A stretch of DNA of 64,000 nt from contig CM028377.1 of the NCBI GenBank assembly GCA_013146195.2, forward strand, positions 64,151,526 through 64,215,525, given 5' to 3'. The position numbers were made by a program, and so were the translations under genes. The notes under the pieces were generated by a model that was not told the DNA's origin, ran no database searches, and saw only the letters and a list, made by a program, of their open reading frames with translations. Below, one piece after another: positions 33,301 to 48,300 of this stretch (positions are counted from its first letter, which is position 1; every line of letters begins with the position of its first letter). Origin of the DNA: Codonopsis lanceolata (lineage: Eukaryota; Streptophyta; Magnoliopsida; Asterales; Campanulaceae).

Positions 33301-36300
33301 GTGAGCTCATCGGACAGATTGAAGATACTCTCATTTAAACTTCTTTATTTAAAACACCCCACGAGGAGCGATAGCACATCAGATGAAAAGTAGCCCAAAA
33401 GTGTAAGCAACTTATACACTCCAGCTATGGAGCAATAGGACGCCAAATCTTCGCATCAGTTTCTACAGATATACAGAATTCAAGGCTCATATGCATGCCT
33501 CTCCTTGTCATACCCATGCAAGGAAAGAACAACTACGGCAACAATAACAGGAAGAAGAAGGTTGAGATCAGTAGATATGGAATGACCAAAAGGCTATGAC
33601 TAGTATGTGATAATTCCAAAGTAAATTGCTGTAAGAATCAGGTATAGCATGAGAAAGGCCAGAAAACCATTAGATGACTGTACCAAAAAGTTTGAAATGT
33701 TGAAGGCACCTAAAGAATATGAAGAAAAGATGGCACGGGTTTGAAAAGCTGAAAACACACAGATGATAATTGGCAGATACAATGGCCAAAGACATAAAAG
33801 GAATAGCAAAAGATTAGTCAAAAGTAAATGGGATGTTCTCATTCTCAACATATTTCCATATGTTGTGAGTTCAAGATACTAGAATAATTGGCAGTAAAAC
33901 TAAAAAAATTTGGACAGCCTATGATTTTTAATGCATACCTCAGAAAGAACCTTGAGCATTTGATCGATGTACCAAATTTTTTCTGGGGAAAGCCTGGAGC
34001 ATCAGACAATAAACATCAATATCCAAAAATTAAATTTGAAAGAAGAAATTGATTGATCCATTTAAATGGTTGATATAACTTTTAAGCAATCATACTACAG
34101 TATCCAAGAATGCAGTTCCAGGTGTTTTGGGCACAATGAAAAACCCCATGAACCAAAACAGTAAAAGCTTGCTAGAAAAAATGGACCAGGGACGAGGGGA
34201 TTAAATAGCAGTCAAAACATAGGCTTTTTTGGTTTTGGAGGTTTGACGATGGGAAGCACGGAAGGTATGGAGAAAAAACTAAATCTGTAAGCTAACCGGA
34301 TCGAGCAGAGTTTTGGAGGCCGGATCAAATTTTGAATATTTCAGACGGATCGGGCTTGGAAATGAATGGGGAAACTCAACTCCGGCTTAGAGCTCAAGCC
34401 TCAAAAATGTACCCAAGTTCAGCTTGAACTTATCACCCACATGGTGAAGTTATCCTTTATCTGAAGTCCAATAGCTAAATCCATTAAATAAAGCCCAAAA
34501 GTCCAAGCATGTGGTATAAAACCTAACTGTTAACCGTATGTAAGATCTTTAGTGATGGAGTATCACTTTCTTTTATCCAATCAAAACACAGGCTTTTTGG
34601 TTTTGGAGGTTTGACGATGGGAAGCACGGAAGGTATGGAGGAAAATCTTGCTTACTAAGGCATATTTGAAGACAGAAGGCATTACATATTTGTTATTCGA
34701 GATTTCTTTTTCTGAACTTTGTTGATTCTTTTGTGATTGTTTTTAAATCCAGAAATTATCTGCAGATTGTATACTGAAAAAACCTTTTGGGTTTGGGTCA
34801 AAACTAAAAGCTATAGATAAGGGCTGCGGGTTTTTTACTTGCCTTTTCGCCGGTCGACTTGCCAAGACGAATTGATACATGCGAGTCTCCATGTCGATAT
34901 ATGGGACTATCAAACCCAGCCCGAGTGGCCAGGAGAGCTCCATTATGCTGCCGAACCCGACCTGCTTGTAAGCTTTGGTTCAGTGGAGTAGCATTTAAGC
35001 AGGTCGAACCCGAGTTGTGTTCTGGGTAGCCTGTCCAACATTACAACCTAGAGCCTAGGAGCAACTAAAAGTTTCCTACTTGCATGGCAATTGCGCAAGA
35101 ATTACCAGCAGACCCACACCCTTTAACAAGACTACGTCTTGAAGATGAATTACAAAAAATAATTCAGATCTTATCACATAACTTCTCAAGGTCCAGGAGA
35201 GTATTAATCAGGCGGGCTCAAGTCAATTTTAAGGGATCAATTATCACTGTTTTAGCATCACCTGAGTATATGTATGAGAGACCACTGCGACAGTAAAAGC
35301 ATTAAAAAAAAAGTACTAAAATTTTTACAATACACTTTTTAACTTACTTTTCTACGATAGAGCAAATTTTGGCCATAAGATCTCCCTTAAACTCCTGGTC
35401 ACTTACTTCCAAATAATCAATTAGCTCCTTGGTCAAAGGTTTTACGTTGCTTTCATTCACCAGTAGATACACAAGCTCAAGTGCTCTTTTACGAATTGAA
35501 GCATCTGAATCCTGAGAAAACAAATATGCAAACCGTGAGCTGCTCAAACAGAAGCTTTTACTAAAACTGTGTTTGGAAACCATCAGCAAGACAGCAACTT
35601 ACAAGTTGTGACTCAAGCAATCAATTTTGTTTGGACCTCCTCAAAGGAAAACATATTGTGTTGGGGGACTTGGATAGAATAGAATTATTACAACAATAAC
35701 TGAATACATAAGTTAGGATTAATTGCCAAAATGACTAGCATACTATCAGTTTTCTATACGAATCCCCCTCCCCGACATACTATTTTTGACAAAACAACAG
35801 GTGTACTTTATTTCGGTTTTTTTATTTTCCCTTTACGTTTAACAAATTTAATGACTTAACATGGTGGGTTGTACTTTATACTGGCAATTAATATTATGTG
35901 TATCATACACACATCCATTTTCAAAATGAGATAGCTTCCTCTCTCTCTCTCTCTCTCTTACTCACTTATGTGCATTGAAGAATTCACCAAGGGAGCGAAG
36001 TCCTATTTCTGACTTTCCCAGAAAAAAAAGAAAGGCAGAGTGAAGGTTCTATTAGCGGCTTTTATGCCTGGTTTAGACTTCAACAAAGGCCAAAAACAGC
36101 TCTACAGAAGAAAACAAAGAGTATGAACAGAACAGTCAAGTATCCAACCCCATCTCCCCCAAAATATCCACAAAAGGGATGATGATCACACCGAGCAAGT
36201 ACTCCTCAACCTGAAAAAGTAAAAAGCTGAGCATCAAAAACAAAAGCTTATGTTTCAACAAAGTGATTCTCTCCAAGTATCTCCTATTCCTCTCCCACCA

Positions 36301-39300
36301 AAGAGTCCACATGACGCAATGTCGAGCAGCTTTCCAAAGTTTTCTTTTCAAAGCCGAAATGTGTACACCATCCCAAGCAGCCAGAAAACTTTTCACTGAA
36401 ATGGGTAAAGTCCAAGATATTCCAAACACAGAATGAACAATGTTCCACAACCCCTGGCTGTGTCACAATGCAACAGAAGGTTGTTTACTGGTTCTTCACT
36501 CCTTATGCACAAACAACAGTGATCAAATAACATTTTGCCTCTTCTTTTCAAATTATCACCATTTAAAATGGCCTCCCGAGCTGCTGACCATAGGCAAATG
36601 GACACTTTTAGAGGGCTACTAACCTCCATATGTGAGTCCATTGAAATGGAGTAGCCAGACGGAGGAGTCCCAACAAGATACAAGTAGAAAGGCTTGACTG
36701 AGAACTTTCTAGTCCTACTTGTTAGATTATACTCCCTCTGTTCCGGGCAAAGAGTCCCCGTTTGAAAGTCAATTTTTTTAAGAAAATGACATTTTTAATA
36801 GTCTATTAGTAATAAAATAACACTTTTATGCCTTAATTTTTGAAAGTGGACTCTTTAAGTGAAACATCCCAAAATGGAATAGTGGCCTATTTGCCTGGAA
36901 CAGAGGGAGTATGTCTCAAATTTTATGGGCTTTTATTTAGATGCAAATCAAGTCTGTATTTGTCAAGATTTTGAGGGCAATTGCAATACCGAGTCTGATT
37001 TGGTTTTGGTGGAAACTTTGGGTGTGCGATAAGCAATGTGCTTATCGATTGCAAGTCATAATCATAGGTGAATTAGGATTATTGGTTTCTGTTTCTTTTT
37101 TTTTTTTTCTTTTTGATAAAGATTATTGGTTTCTTCCTTGTACATATTAGGTGACATACATATAAAGCCATGTTGTGTGCAGTAATTGTTGACACAGATG
37201 GACGAGGAACAACGAGAGATGGACAACGGCCACAAGTGGTGGTCGAGGGTCTCAAATCTTGTTGGTGTTAGACAAACTAATGTGCGACTATTTTGGCTGT
37301 AAGAGGTGTAGTACTTTGTCGGATCGTGTCAATCCTTGCAAGTCTTATCCGAAGGAAGACGAGTACATAAGAAACTCTGTAATAAAAATTTCTAATCTTT
37401 TATAGAGAATTTGTTGTTTGCCTTGGAAAGGATCAAACGATGCATGTGTTACCTTTGGCTTAACTTTATTATGTTATATTTATTATATTCTAGCCATATT
37501 GCATCTAAATACTTGTGCTATTATTTTGGATCGATCCACATCTACATTGAAGATTAGTTCCAATTAGAGAAATTTAGTAATAACTTAATCCTATGGCATG
37601 TTAAAGTTAGAATGCTGATTCAAACAAATCAAGAGATTGCCTTAGATGGGAAGGGAACAGAGCCAATTGTTATGAAAGATGAGATAGAGAAATGAAATGA
37701 CCAAAACGCAGCTAGTGCTATCCAGCAATGTTACGAGGATAATGTTTTTTCCAACATTATCATTGAAAAGTTTGCGAAGGCATAATGAGAGATGTTGGAG
37801 AGACCCACATGGGGAAATCAATGTTAAACCAGTTGTGCCTGAAGAATGAGTTGTTTAACTATACCATGTCTAAAGGTATGAATATTCATGATCACTTTGA
37901 ATGCTTTTAACAAGATACTTTGCAAGTTAGCTCATGTTAGTGTTAGAATCGAGAATGAAAAACAAGGTTTCCTTTTGTTGAAGTTTTTTCTATCATCTTA
38001 CAAGTATTTAGTTACAGCAGTTATGTGTGGGAAAGATAGGCTTACATTAAGTGAGGTACAAACATCATTATTGACCGATGATTTTATGAACAACGGTTAT
38101 AAGAATAATAATGACGCTTTCTACGTGAGAGGTAAAGTTAACCATGTTGGTAGTTCATCCGGTCAAAATTCAAGTGGTGCTTCGAAGAAAAGGAAGACTT
38201 AAAAGAGCAAGTGTTGGCATTGTCAAAAGGATGGGCATGTTGTTCATAGTTGTCGAAAACTCAAGGATGAAGTAATGAAAGAGTAGAATTCCAATACTAA
38301 CACTGTTACATTTATTGAGGGTGATTTATCTACAAAATGAATGAGTTGGTTGATTTTGGTTGTTCTTTCATTGTTCCAAAAGGAATATGATTGTTACTTA
38401 CAAAAGTGGAAGTGGTGATGTGTTCTTAGTGGATGATTCTTCTTGCATGATTGAAGGTATTTGAAACAACTAATATCAAGACTCAAAAAGTGAAGATGCT
38501 AACTGAAGCTCGTACCTAGCTTAGGAATTTACATTTCTTGGGTTCCTTGGATTCGAAAAGTTGTAATTACGAAGTTTGTGATAGGAAGATGAATAACTTT
38601 CATGGTGACCATTCTCTCATGGGTGTAAACAAAAAGGGTAACTTGTATTTACTACAGGGATGTGCAATTCAAGGCGAAGCTCATACTATGTGTGAAATTT
38701 CCACAAGCAAAGATTTTGGAAGTGTTCGGTTTGGTAGTGTTTCAAGAAACGAGTTCAAGGACCGCGTGGACTCATGTGTCCAAGATAAATTCTAGGCACC
38801 CTTTTGGGGCACGACGGGTAATTTAATGGACTTTTATTTTAATGCAAATCAAGTTTGTATTTGTCATGGTTTTAAGGGCAATCGAGTTTGATTAGGTTTC
38901 AGTGGAAACTTAGGGTGTGGGACAAGCAATTGTACTAATTAATTGCATGTCATAATCCTAGATGAATTAGGACTATTGGTTTCTTCCTTGTACATGTTAG
39001 GCAACGACTTACAAATACAACCATGTAGTGTGTGGTAATTGTCGACACAAATGGATAGACACAAGGAGAGAAAGATGGACAAATGTGATGGTCGAAGGTC
39101 TCAAAATCATGCTGGTGTAAGATTAAAAAAATGTGGTAATTTTCGACTCTTAAGAGTTGTGATATGGTAGATTCTTATTGTCATGGAGGCTCTCAGTAGA
39201 TTCTAGAGGTTTGAGGCAAGGAGACCCTCTTTCCCCCCTTCCATTCGGCTAAAAAAGTGATTGGTAAGGTTATTTCCGACTCCCAACATGCCTTTGTGGG

Positions 39301-42300
39301 GGGCCATCAGATTATCGATGCAGTGCTCATTGCTAATGAGGTTGTCGACTCGAGATCTCGGAGTGGGACCCTGGGTTGGTTTGCAAGCTGAACATTGAGA
39401 AGGCCAACGATCTTGTTAATTGGGGTTCTTGAATTTTTTGTTGCTCAGAATGGGGTTTGGTGATTGTTGGAGGGAATGGATCCTCTTTTGCATTTCCTTG
39501 ATCAAATTCTCGGTGATGGTCAATGGGGAGCCGGCTGGGTTTTTTAGTAGTTCGTGTGGCCTACAGCAGGGAGATCCATTGTCGCCTTTTGTGTTTATTA
39601 TTGTTATGGAAGCCCTGAGCAGAATCTTAGATGTTTCGATCGAGCCTGATTCGTGGTTTTAATGTGGGGAGAGCAGGAGGCGTGGAGATTTCGATATCCC
39701 ATCTTTTGTTTGCGGATGATCCTTTGGTGCTTTACGAAGCTGATTGTGATCAATTAGGATATCTTCGCTTAGCGTTATTATTCTTCCAAGGGGCGTCATG
39801 GCTGAAAGTTAACATTAATAGAAGTGAGTTGTATGATGTAGGTGGAGTGGATGATATTGATGAGCTTGCTAGCTTTCTTGGGTGCAAGGTGTGCACTTTT
39901 CCAAACTCCTATTTGGGCCTTCCATTAGGGCTCCATCTATCAGCAAGGAAATTTGGAACCAACTGAGTGAGAGGTTTGAACGTAGATTGGCAGGGTGGAA
40001 GAAACGGTACTTGTCAAAGGGGGGTAGGTTGACTCTCATTAAAAGTACTCTGTCTAGCTTGCCTACGTATTTTATGTCTTATCTTTGGTTTGCCAGTTGC
40101 AGTGGAAAAAAGACTAGAAAAACTGGGGTGGGAGGGTCAATCGTAAGAGAGAAAATTCCATCTGATTAAGTGGGAGACAGTATGTTCGAGTTTGAGGGCA
40201 TCACCTCTTTTGGAGCTTTTCTTATCAAAAAAAATATATGTATAAATATAAGCTTGGGTCCTTTGTCAAGTATACATACCACTCAATACTAAAAATCTTA
40301 GAATGACCGAGGTTTTTAATACAAAAGACTCTTATGGGAAATGGCTTTGGCGATATTTTGGTGAGAAAGAATCCCTTTGGAGGAAGGTATCGCCTCATGG
40401 TCCCAAACAAAAGGCATGAAAATTTGGGGACGAGTGAAAGGCGAAGCCGCCAAATTTTAAACTTTGAAAAGGCAAATTAGATCTTGATTTGCAGCCCCCC
40501 CCCCTGCGGGCGCAGGAGGGATAGTTCTTTCTATACAAGCTCACCCAACACAAGGGAGCCTTTGTATATAAACCATTCAAACCTTTCATATTTTTCCAAT
40601 GTGGGATAACCCACTTCCAACACTTCCAATGTCATACTTTAAACCTCTATAACTTCTTCATCCGAAATCCGAATTGGACAAATAAATATGGTATTCTTAT
40701 GTATTCATGGAGAAGAATATAATTCCACAATTACCCTAGTGATTACATAAATGACTCTAAAATAAATTAGTGCCTCAAAGTCTCAATTTACTTCACTTAA
40801 AAACACTAGTTTTCCAAAACTTAGTTTCATGTATTATGCTTACTTATAACATGTTTTGTTGATATTTGTTAAGTTATATAGTTATATGTATATTTCCTTA
40901 CTATTTTTTCCATGAGCAACTTTTTAGCGCCTCGCCTCTCGCTTCAAATTAGGACCTATCGCCTTTTTGGCGCCTCTCGACTTTGATAACTATGATACTT
41001 CTCCATATTCCTTTCCAAGGAAAAGAATACCCTTCATGTTCATTATTGTCAGTAGATTCTTAGAAATGTATGAGGCGGGAGAATTCATTCATTTTTTGAT
41101 AAAAGGTAAATGTATATATAGCAAAGCGCCAAAAAAGGACACCCGTCCTTTATACACAAGGAGGGGGGTTCAAATGTATATGTATATGGGTTCAAAATGG
41201 TGACGCGTACTATATAAAGGTAAAGGTAAATGTGTATGGGTTCAAAATAAGTCGGTATAGAGAGTTGGAGGTCTCCGTGTCACATCTATTTGCGGATGAT
41301 ACATTGACTTTTTGTGACACATTTTTTTCTCAACTAGGCTACCTGCACCTAGTGCTATTGTGTTTTCAGATGGTCTCGGGTCTCCAGATCAATATTGCAA
41401 AAGTGAGATTCTTAGTTGGAGGGGTTGATAACGTTGAGGGTTTGGCTTAATTCTTCGGGTGTAAGGTAGACAATCTACTACCTTCCTCTTACCTAGGGTT
41501 GCCCATTGGAGCTCGGTTTAAGAAGAAGGCGATGTGGAATCTCATCATTGAGAGATTCGAACGTCGATTGGCCGGGTGTAAAAAATATCATGTCGAAAGG
41601 GGGGCAACTTACTCTTATTAAGAGCACTTTATCCGGTAAGCCGAGCTACTTTGTGACTTTATTTGTGCTCCCCCATTCTATTAGAACTGATTAGAAAAGC
41701 TGGAAAGGGATTTTCTTTGGGAAGGCAGACTGAGTCATAAATATCATTTGGTCAAATGGGAGAAGGTTTGCTATAGTATGAGGGCAGGAGGCCTAGGTGT
41801 TAAAAACTTGAACGCTTTTAATAAGGCATTGCTGGGAAGGTTGTGGAGAGAAAATATGGGGAAGAGGATGGAAGTAGGTCCCAAATGAGGTCTTTTTTCC
41901 TTACCATGTAGGAGTTTGGAAAGGGATTAGAAAAGGGTGGGAATCTTTCGAGAGACTTATTCGCTTAGAGATTGGAGATGGCTCTTCGGTGAGATTTTGG
42001 AAAGACAAATGGTGTGGAGACATAAAGTTGTCGAGATTATTTCCGGATCTATTTAATGTAGCCAGCGATAAGAATTGTTTAATCAAGTGTTGCATCTGGA
42101 GGATAACAAGGTGGTTTGGAATCCCTCCTTTCGTAGGAATTTCCAGGAAATAAAATCATGTGTGCTTTTCTTCGATTTTCCTTATTCGAAGATTGTTGGT
42201 AGGCAAAGGGAGGATAATGTATGGTGAAAGGGTCCTAAAGACAAAAGATTTTCTGTCAAGTCTTGTTTTGAGTTTTTGTCTCGTAAAGATTGCTCTTTAT

Positions 42301-45300
42301 TTCCTTGGGTATCAGTTTAGAAATCTAGAGCACCCATCCGGGTAGCGGTTTTTGCTTGGGAGGCTTGCAATGAAGCCATTCTAAGTTCTAACCAGTGATA
42401 ATTTGAGAAGAAGGCACAATATTTACGTAAATTGGTGCTTTATGCGGAAGGGGAATGAGGAAAATGTAAATTGTCTGCTCATTCATTGTTCTGTAGCCAA
42501 GGATCTTTGGAACCTTTTTTCGGGCTCTTCAAAATTTTGTGGGTTATGCCTAGATCAACGAAGGAGTAGTTTCGAAGTTGGTCCTTTTACAAACGAAGGA
42601 GAAGGAATTTAACTTGGCAAACTGCTCTTTTGTGCATGTGCTTGTGCTGGACCATTTGGATTGAAATGAGTAGAAGGGTATTTGACAACAAGGAGAGGTC
42701 CTTGTCTCGGTTGAAAGACACTGTATTGCGCACCCTCCAGTCAGAAGATGCTAATACTTCCATTTCTCACTCTCAATCTTTTGTAGATTTTTTAAATAGT
42801 TTTTTAGTTTAGCTTTTTGTATGTACTCCTAATGTACATTTTTTAACGCCTTCTAATATATAATACTCTTACTTATCAAAAAAAAGGAGTAGTGATACTC
42901 TGATCGGATTGTGTCGATCCTTGTAACCCTTCTAATAGGGAAGATGAATGCATAGAACATTCTCTTTTATAAATTTCTCATCGCTTATAGTGAATTTGTT
43001 GCTAGACTTGGGGTGAATCAAACCACGCAACACTTGGATTCCCCTCTGCTTGAATTATATGGTTATATTTGTTATTTTCTAACCATTATTTATCCAAATA
43101 CTTAGATGCTATTATTTTCATCTGATCTGCTTCTGCATCGAAGATAAAAACTTGAAATTCTTAATCCAAGAATATTCTCGTTTTCATAACACTATGGGTT
43201 GTCCAGCGTGAGTAATCAGATCCTTCACTAGACAGGTGACATTTGCTAACTCCAAATAATTCATCTCCAACTCCCAATCAAGAAAATTTCGTTTAAAACC
43301 AAGAGTTCCATGCACACTGCCATTCAGCAGGCTGCAAAATCAGCTACAGTGCCATCCTTATCTAAAGAGACCCGGACAACTCCAGGTAGGCTAAACAGAG
43401 TATACAATCTCCACACCAAAAGTTTCTAGTATCATCCTCAACCTGGACAATTATTTCTCATGCAATGAAGCTTGTGAATAAGTAGGGGAGAGTGCCAAGA
43501 GAGGTAAGAATTCAAAACTGATTCTAAATGAATTGGAGTTGACCTGATTCTAGATCAATTTCTTACTAGGGCTTGGGATGAGGTGGTTATTGAGGTGATG
43601 ATGGGCCTGGATTGGTTAGATAATGGCATGGGGTTCGATTGGCGATTGAAGTTGCTAGTTCTCCAGTGTAAGCAGGGTTTTAATCTTTTTGCAGAGCACC
43701 TTTCTTTATTGATGTTCCCTTTTCTCTTTGTTTCAGTGCCATCAATTCACTGCTGCTCTTCGACAATAGTCATCTCTCTTTCTTTTCTTTTTTGATAGGT
43801 AAGTGTAACCCTTTGTTGATAGTCATCTCTCTTTATCTCTATCTCTCTCAACTTGTAAACTTGTCGCAAATATGAACTAGAAGTAAATGGTGGTGGTTGG
43901 GGCTGTGTTGGGTGAGTCATTGTAGAGAGGAGGTATAGAGTTGAGTCAACACAGTTGCCAAAGAGAGCTACCAATGGAGGCAAAGATGTGAAATGAGGGA
44001 GTTTTTCGCGCTAAGAAATAGCCAGCTGATTATTTTATTACATGTAAGATTAATTGAAGATAAACATCCCACAGATGCCATTCAGCAAATATTTAGAAGA
44101 TAACACTGTTGGCTTTTAGAGGAAATAGAAACTAAAGCAATACTTATAACGGCCAACTCTCCCTTTTAAGCGGTCTCAAAGTTTTTGGCCACCTAGAAAT
44201 CCAATCCTTTTGCTAAGTAAGAAAGTATTATAAATATGCACATTAATTAACTAGTTTCTAATAATACCGCTAACCAAATTCAGTATTTACGAGGTAAACA
44301 ATGCATATTAATTAACTAATTATTGGAAATTGAAACACTTCCTCCGTCCCAAAAGAATAGTCTCACTTTCCTCTTAGGTATGTCCCAAAAATATAGTCTG
44401 ATTGCTAAAAAAGTATTTATTTATAGTGCAAATCAAGAAAGGTATAAACAAGTAAAGTTACAATCTTAGCAAGTTTGACTTGTCAAATGGGACTATATTT
44501 TTGGGACCGAGGGAGTATTAGACAATGATTGTTGAAGGCATTTATTAGGAATCCTAAAACCTTGAGCTTTTGTTTGGTGGACAAGATATATGAGATGGAG
44601 GGAGTAGAGCGTAGGCCAATTTTCCAAAAAAAACAAATGTACGGAAATTTGTAGAAAAAAGTAAAATTATGAAATTATGATAGTTACTTTGATAAGGTTT
44701 CCGAAAATTTGAAGGTGAAGTGAAAATCAATAAATTGATGTAAACTGTACGCAGTGACAGAAGAAAAGTACACTGGATGACAGAATATTTCAATCAGCTA
44801 CAGAACAACTGCAGAAGGTAAGTACTGAAAATTTGAGGCACAAAAACTAAAGTCCAGAAGTACTTATCAATTGCATATGTACATTTAATCATATGATACC
44901 TTGACACATTCTAAAATTGTGGCCCGATGTCTCTGCACTGCTTGACTATCTACTGTAATAGCTTTCATCAGCATATTCAATGCAACATATCTGACAAAAT
45001 TGTGAGACAAATGTCTGTAAGATGCAAACGGGGGAGCTACTAACGAGAAAACAGCTGCAAATGTAAATCAGATCATATAAACTATTAACACTGAAATTCA
45101 AAGAATAAAATATTTGCAACGACCACCTTAAGATACCATCTAATCCAGAATTATTATCAACACTTCAAAAAGATAAAGGATGAATGAATGCAGAAAGCAT
45201 CACCCAATGGTTCAAGCTAAAACTCCAAATCACTCCTAGGCATTTCTGCTAAATCATGTGAGCATTTCTCACTAAGACATGAAAGGATCACTGATGACAG

Positions 45301-48300
45301 ATATTGTATTTAGAACATCGTTAATGGAACCTCATATTGGTTACTTGTTGTACTCATATCCCTTTAGTGGTTTAAATCTATTATGCTTAAGAAAACATGA
45401 AATTATGAGCATAGGCAAGCTTAGCATTGACATCACCAAAGGCCTGCTAGCATCAGGTCAAGACAGCTATAGTGTGTAAGCTAGTCAAGGTTACGAGGAT
45501 TTAAAAGATCTCAAGTTTAAGAAATTTATTAGCATGAAAAATAAAATAAGATCCCAGACATGAAATTTGCAACCATAGAGTATGTGGGATGACAGGAAGG
45601 TACTCTAATGACAATAAAGAGAAAATCAAACCATTTTTACCCAGATTCTATTCTGCAATTATGATAAAACGAAATTATAGTTCATTTTCTTGAAGAAGAT
45701 AATGGCAGACCACAATAATTTTATTACACCAAGACAAGTAAATACAACCGGAAAAAAAAAAGGTTGACCTGATATTATTGTCACGGTTTGACAAGAATCT
45801 TCCCAATATATTGATTGCAAGCACTCGTAAGCCACTATTATCTTCAATGCTCATAATAGTTTCTACACATTCATAAAGAATGGCGTTCCCTGCATTCTTG
45901 TTGGACTCAGTTTTTGTTGCCACCTGGATATTGATTGAAGCACGGAAACAATGTAAGAAAACTTTTACAGATTAGTACATTAATTTTATTGTCATCCAGC
46001 TGTTTAGCTCCTGCTATTTGGGAGAGATGAAATGCAGTCCTAAGAAAGTCTTTTAAAACTCCAACTGGTAATGGACCATTGCTGAAGAGTTATGAAGTGT
46101 CAAAAAGACATCTACTTGACTCCCATATTAGAATGCAACAAAGATTTGAGGAAGCTTGAACAACTCAACATTACTATCTATCACACTTGTACAATATCAG
46201 TATACATGATGCCATGCATTTTAAGATATATCACAAGAGATGGAAACTGACCTGAGCGAGAATGTCATTCATGCAATCACTAGCATCAGCATCTCCATGT
46301 CCCAAGACGCGCAAAAGCCTGAGCAGTCGTATATGGAGAAAAGGGTCCGTAATCCCAGAAATGTCATACTCTGGTGCATATGGACTGTTCACAACATCCT
46401 TCAAGACTTTAACCAAACCCTCTGTGGATTTCTAGATACAAGGAGAAAACCAAAATCAGTCACATTACTGCTCCCTCCATCACAAATGCATGAAACCCAA
46501 CAAGATCTTAAGCTTACGTAACTCTAATTAAGTAGCCAAAATAGAAAACATATCAGTTTGTCCAAGTACACGTTTGTAAACCTACAAATACAATAATACA
46601 TCAATTGTGACACTCCGTAAAGAAAACTCAGCAATCTTTAACCTATGAACTAGGAAACCAACTTCTCCAATAATCAAGCATTAAAAGAGTAACATACTTC
46701 ACAACTGTAGACAACTGGTCACACAATTAGTGGCTCAAACTAGTATGTGCATCCATCCAGATGGTTAGTAAACACGAACCTATTGAGAAACAAACCCTTG
46801 CACTCGAAGCCATATGGATATGTACTAAACAAATCTAAAGGTCTTTGACCTAATCTAATTCGAAGTCCTACCTTTCAATCTGGAACTCTAACAGCAAGAT
46901 CCTCACAAGGTGTCTTTTTTTTTCTAATTTTTTTATTTAAGAAACAGGGGCGGAACCCTGACAAAAAATTTGTTTTAAGCTCCTTTTAATAGTTTTTCTT
47001 TAGATTAGTTCTTTTGTGTATACTCCTAGTGTACAAGGATGTGTCACCTGTTTTGACGCCTTTGGTATATAATATCTTACTTATCAAAAAAAAAAAGCTC
47101 CTTTTAGAGAATGCTTTTAGATTAAATTCATTGAGCTAGATTGATTCCAGCCATAAGTTAGACACTATTAACTGGAATCTGGGTAACAAATAAAAATTGT
47201 TTGCAATAGATGCGTATCAGACAGGAAATATCACTTGACTCGTTCAGTTTTAAGCTCTTCATTGATGTACCAAACAGGCTGTTATCCATTGGATCAACCC
47301 ATGAAGAAGTTCTTTTTCTAGCAGACAGAGAACATAGTTGAAATGGATGCCTTTTTTGTTTACATATTTTGTAGAGTAAAGGAAGTTCTACAAAGAAACA
47401 TAATAAGTAATACTTCAATAAATTATCAGAATGTATGGCCTCCAAGATATTAGAAACCCAGTACCAAGAAAATGAGTGTCACCTTTGAAAGTAAATTAAG
47501 ACAACATATTAATTGTTCGTTGCACCCCAAAATTGTTGGTGTAGGCACACTTTGCTCCTTAATGTTTGTGAATACTTGATTTCATCCTTCAATTAACGAA
47601 AGTGTTGCCACGTGGTAGAGAGTACTTCTTCCAGTAAAAATACTTTAGAAGTAGAGAGTACAATCAGAGTTCTGTCTTCCTTTCTAACCATAGGTATGCA
47701 GTGGTAATGCAAGTATCAATTTACTATTTAAAGAACTAAATTTAGGTCAAGTATTTGGAATTGTATGGTGAGAAATTATGCTAAAAAGACAAATATTTTG
47801 GTCACAAATCATTTGCTAAAGATTTTTTTTTAATAATCACATAATTGGTCAAACTATCATGTGGAGTGATATGGTGAAATTTGATGAGGTGGATTTTTGT
47901 AATGAACCCATGCTTAAGAGATATTTAACATATTTTGGTGACATTTATTTGCTATGGATGAGTTTGTTTTGTAACTACTTTCATAACTAGGACACTTCTA
48001 TAGAGTGAAGGGTCATTTTATAGGCAGATTCAAGAATTTTGGTCTTTGAAGTCTTATCAAGTGTTGCAGTTGTCTCCTTTTCAATTTCCTTCTTTTTTCC
48101 ATCAACTCCTCTTGGCATTTCTGTTTTAACTGATATAGAGAGCAACGTTGCAACACTGTAAGGTTTATAGGTAACACTGAGCACCCTGGGCAGAGAAAGG
48201 TCTTTCTGTCTTTGTAACCAACAAGACTGAAGCTACATTTTTATGCAGATTCTTAACAGTCATCAATTGTCGTACAAACACCTGTAAGTAGCAAATATGT

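Larger units (their letters stand above)
36720..43137 (+). mobile_element. Tnt1/Tork-type copia, internally deleted, 3' LTR split by LINE
   Basis: The left LTR is about 36720-37546 (with a MITE near its start). The interior is only about 1.3 kb. The right LTR starts near 38820, runs to 39164, and resumes at 42887-43137 beyond LINE sequence. The two LTRs share GCAAATCAAGT(C/T)TGTATTTGTCA, GTTGTGTGCAGTAATTGTTG versus GTAGTGTGTGGTAATTGTCG, and (C/T)GGAT(C/T)GTGTC(A/G)ATCCTTG. The interior encodes only Gag and a trace of pre-integrase sequence; integrase, reverse transcriptase and RNase H are gone. LTR ends and the target duplication could not be fixed exactly. Confidence 0.75.
35512..44899 (-). 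other. AP-1 gamma intron 7 (9.4 kb, transposon-filled)
   Basis: The largest intron of the gene. It contains a CT microsatellite (35939-35958), a minus-strand LINE fragment, a Tork-type copia split by LINE sequence, two Stowaway-like MITEs and fragments of a hAT-like MITE and of the solo-LTR family. The flanking splice sites are intact. Confidence 0.85.

Noticed and set aside
35084..35296. Small plus-strand gene in AP-1 gamma intron 8
   Set aside because: 70 codons, no recognised family and no supporting signals.
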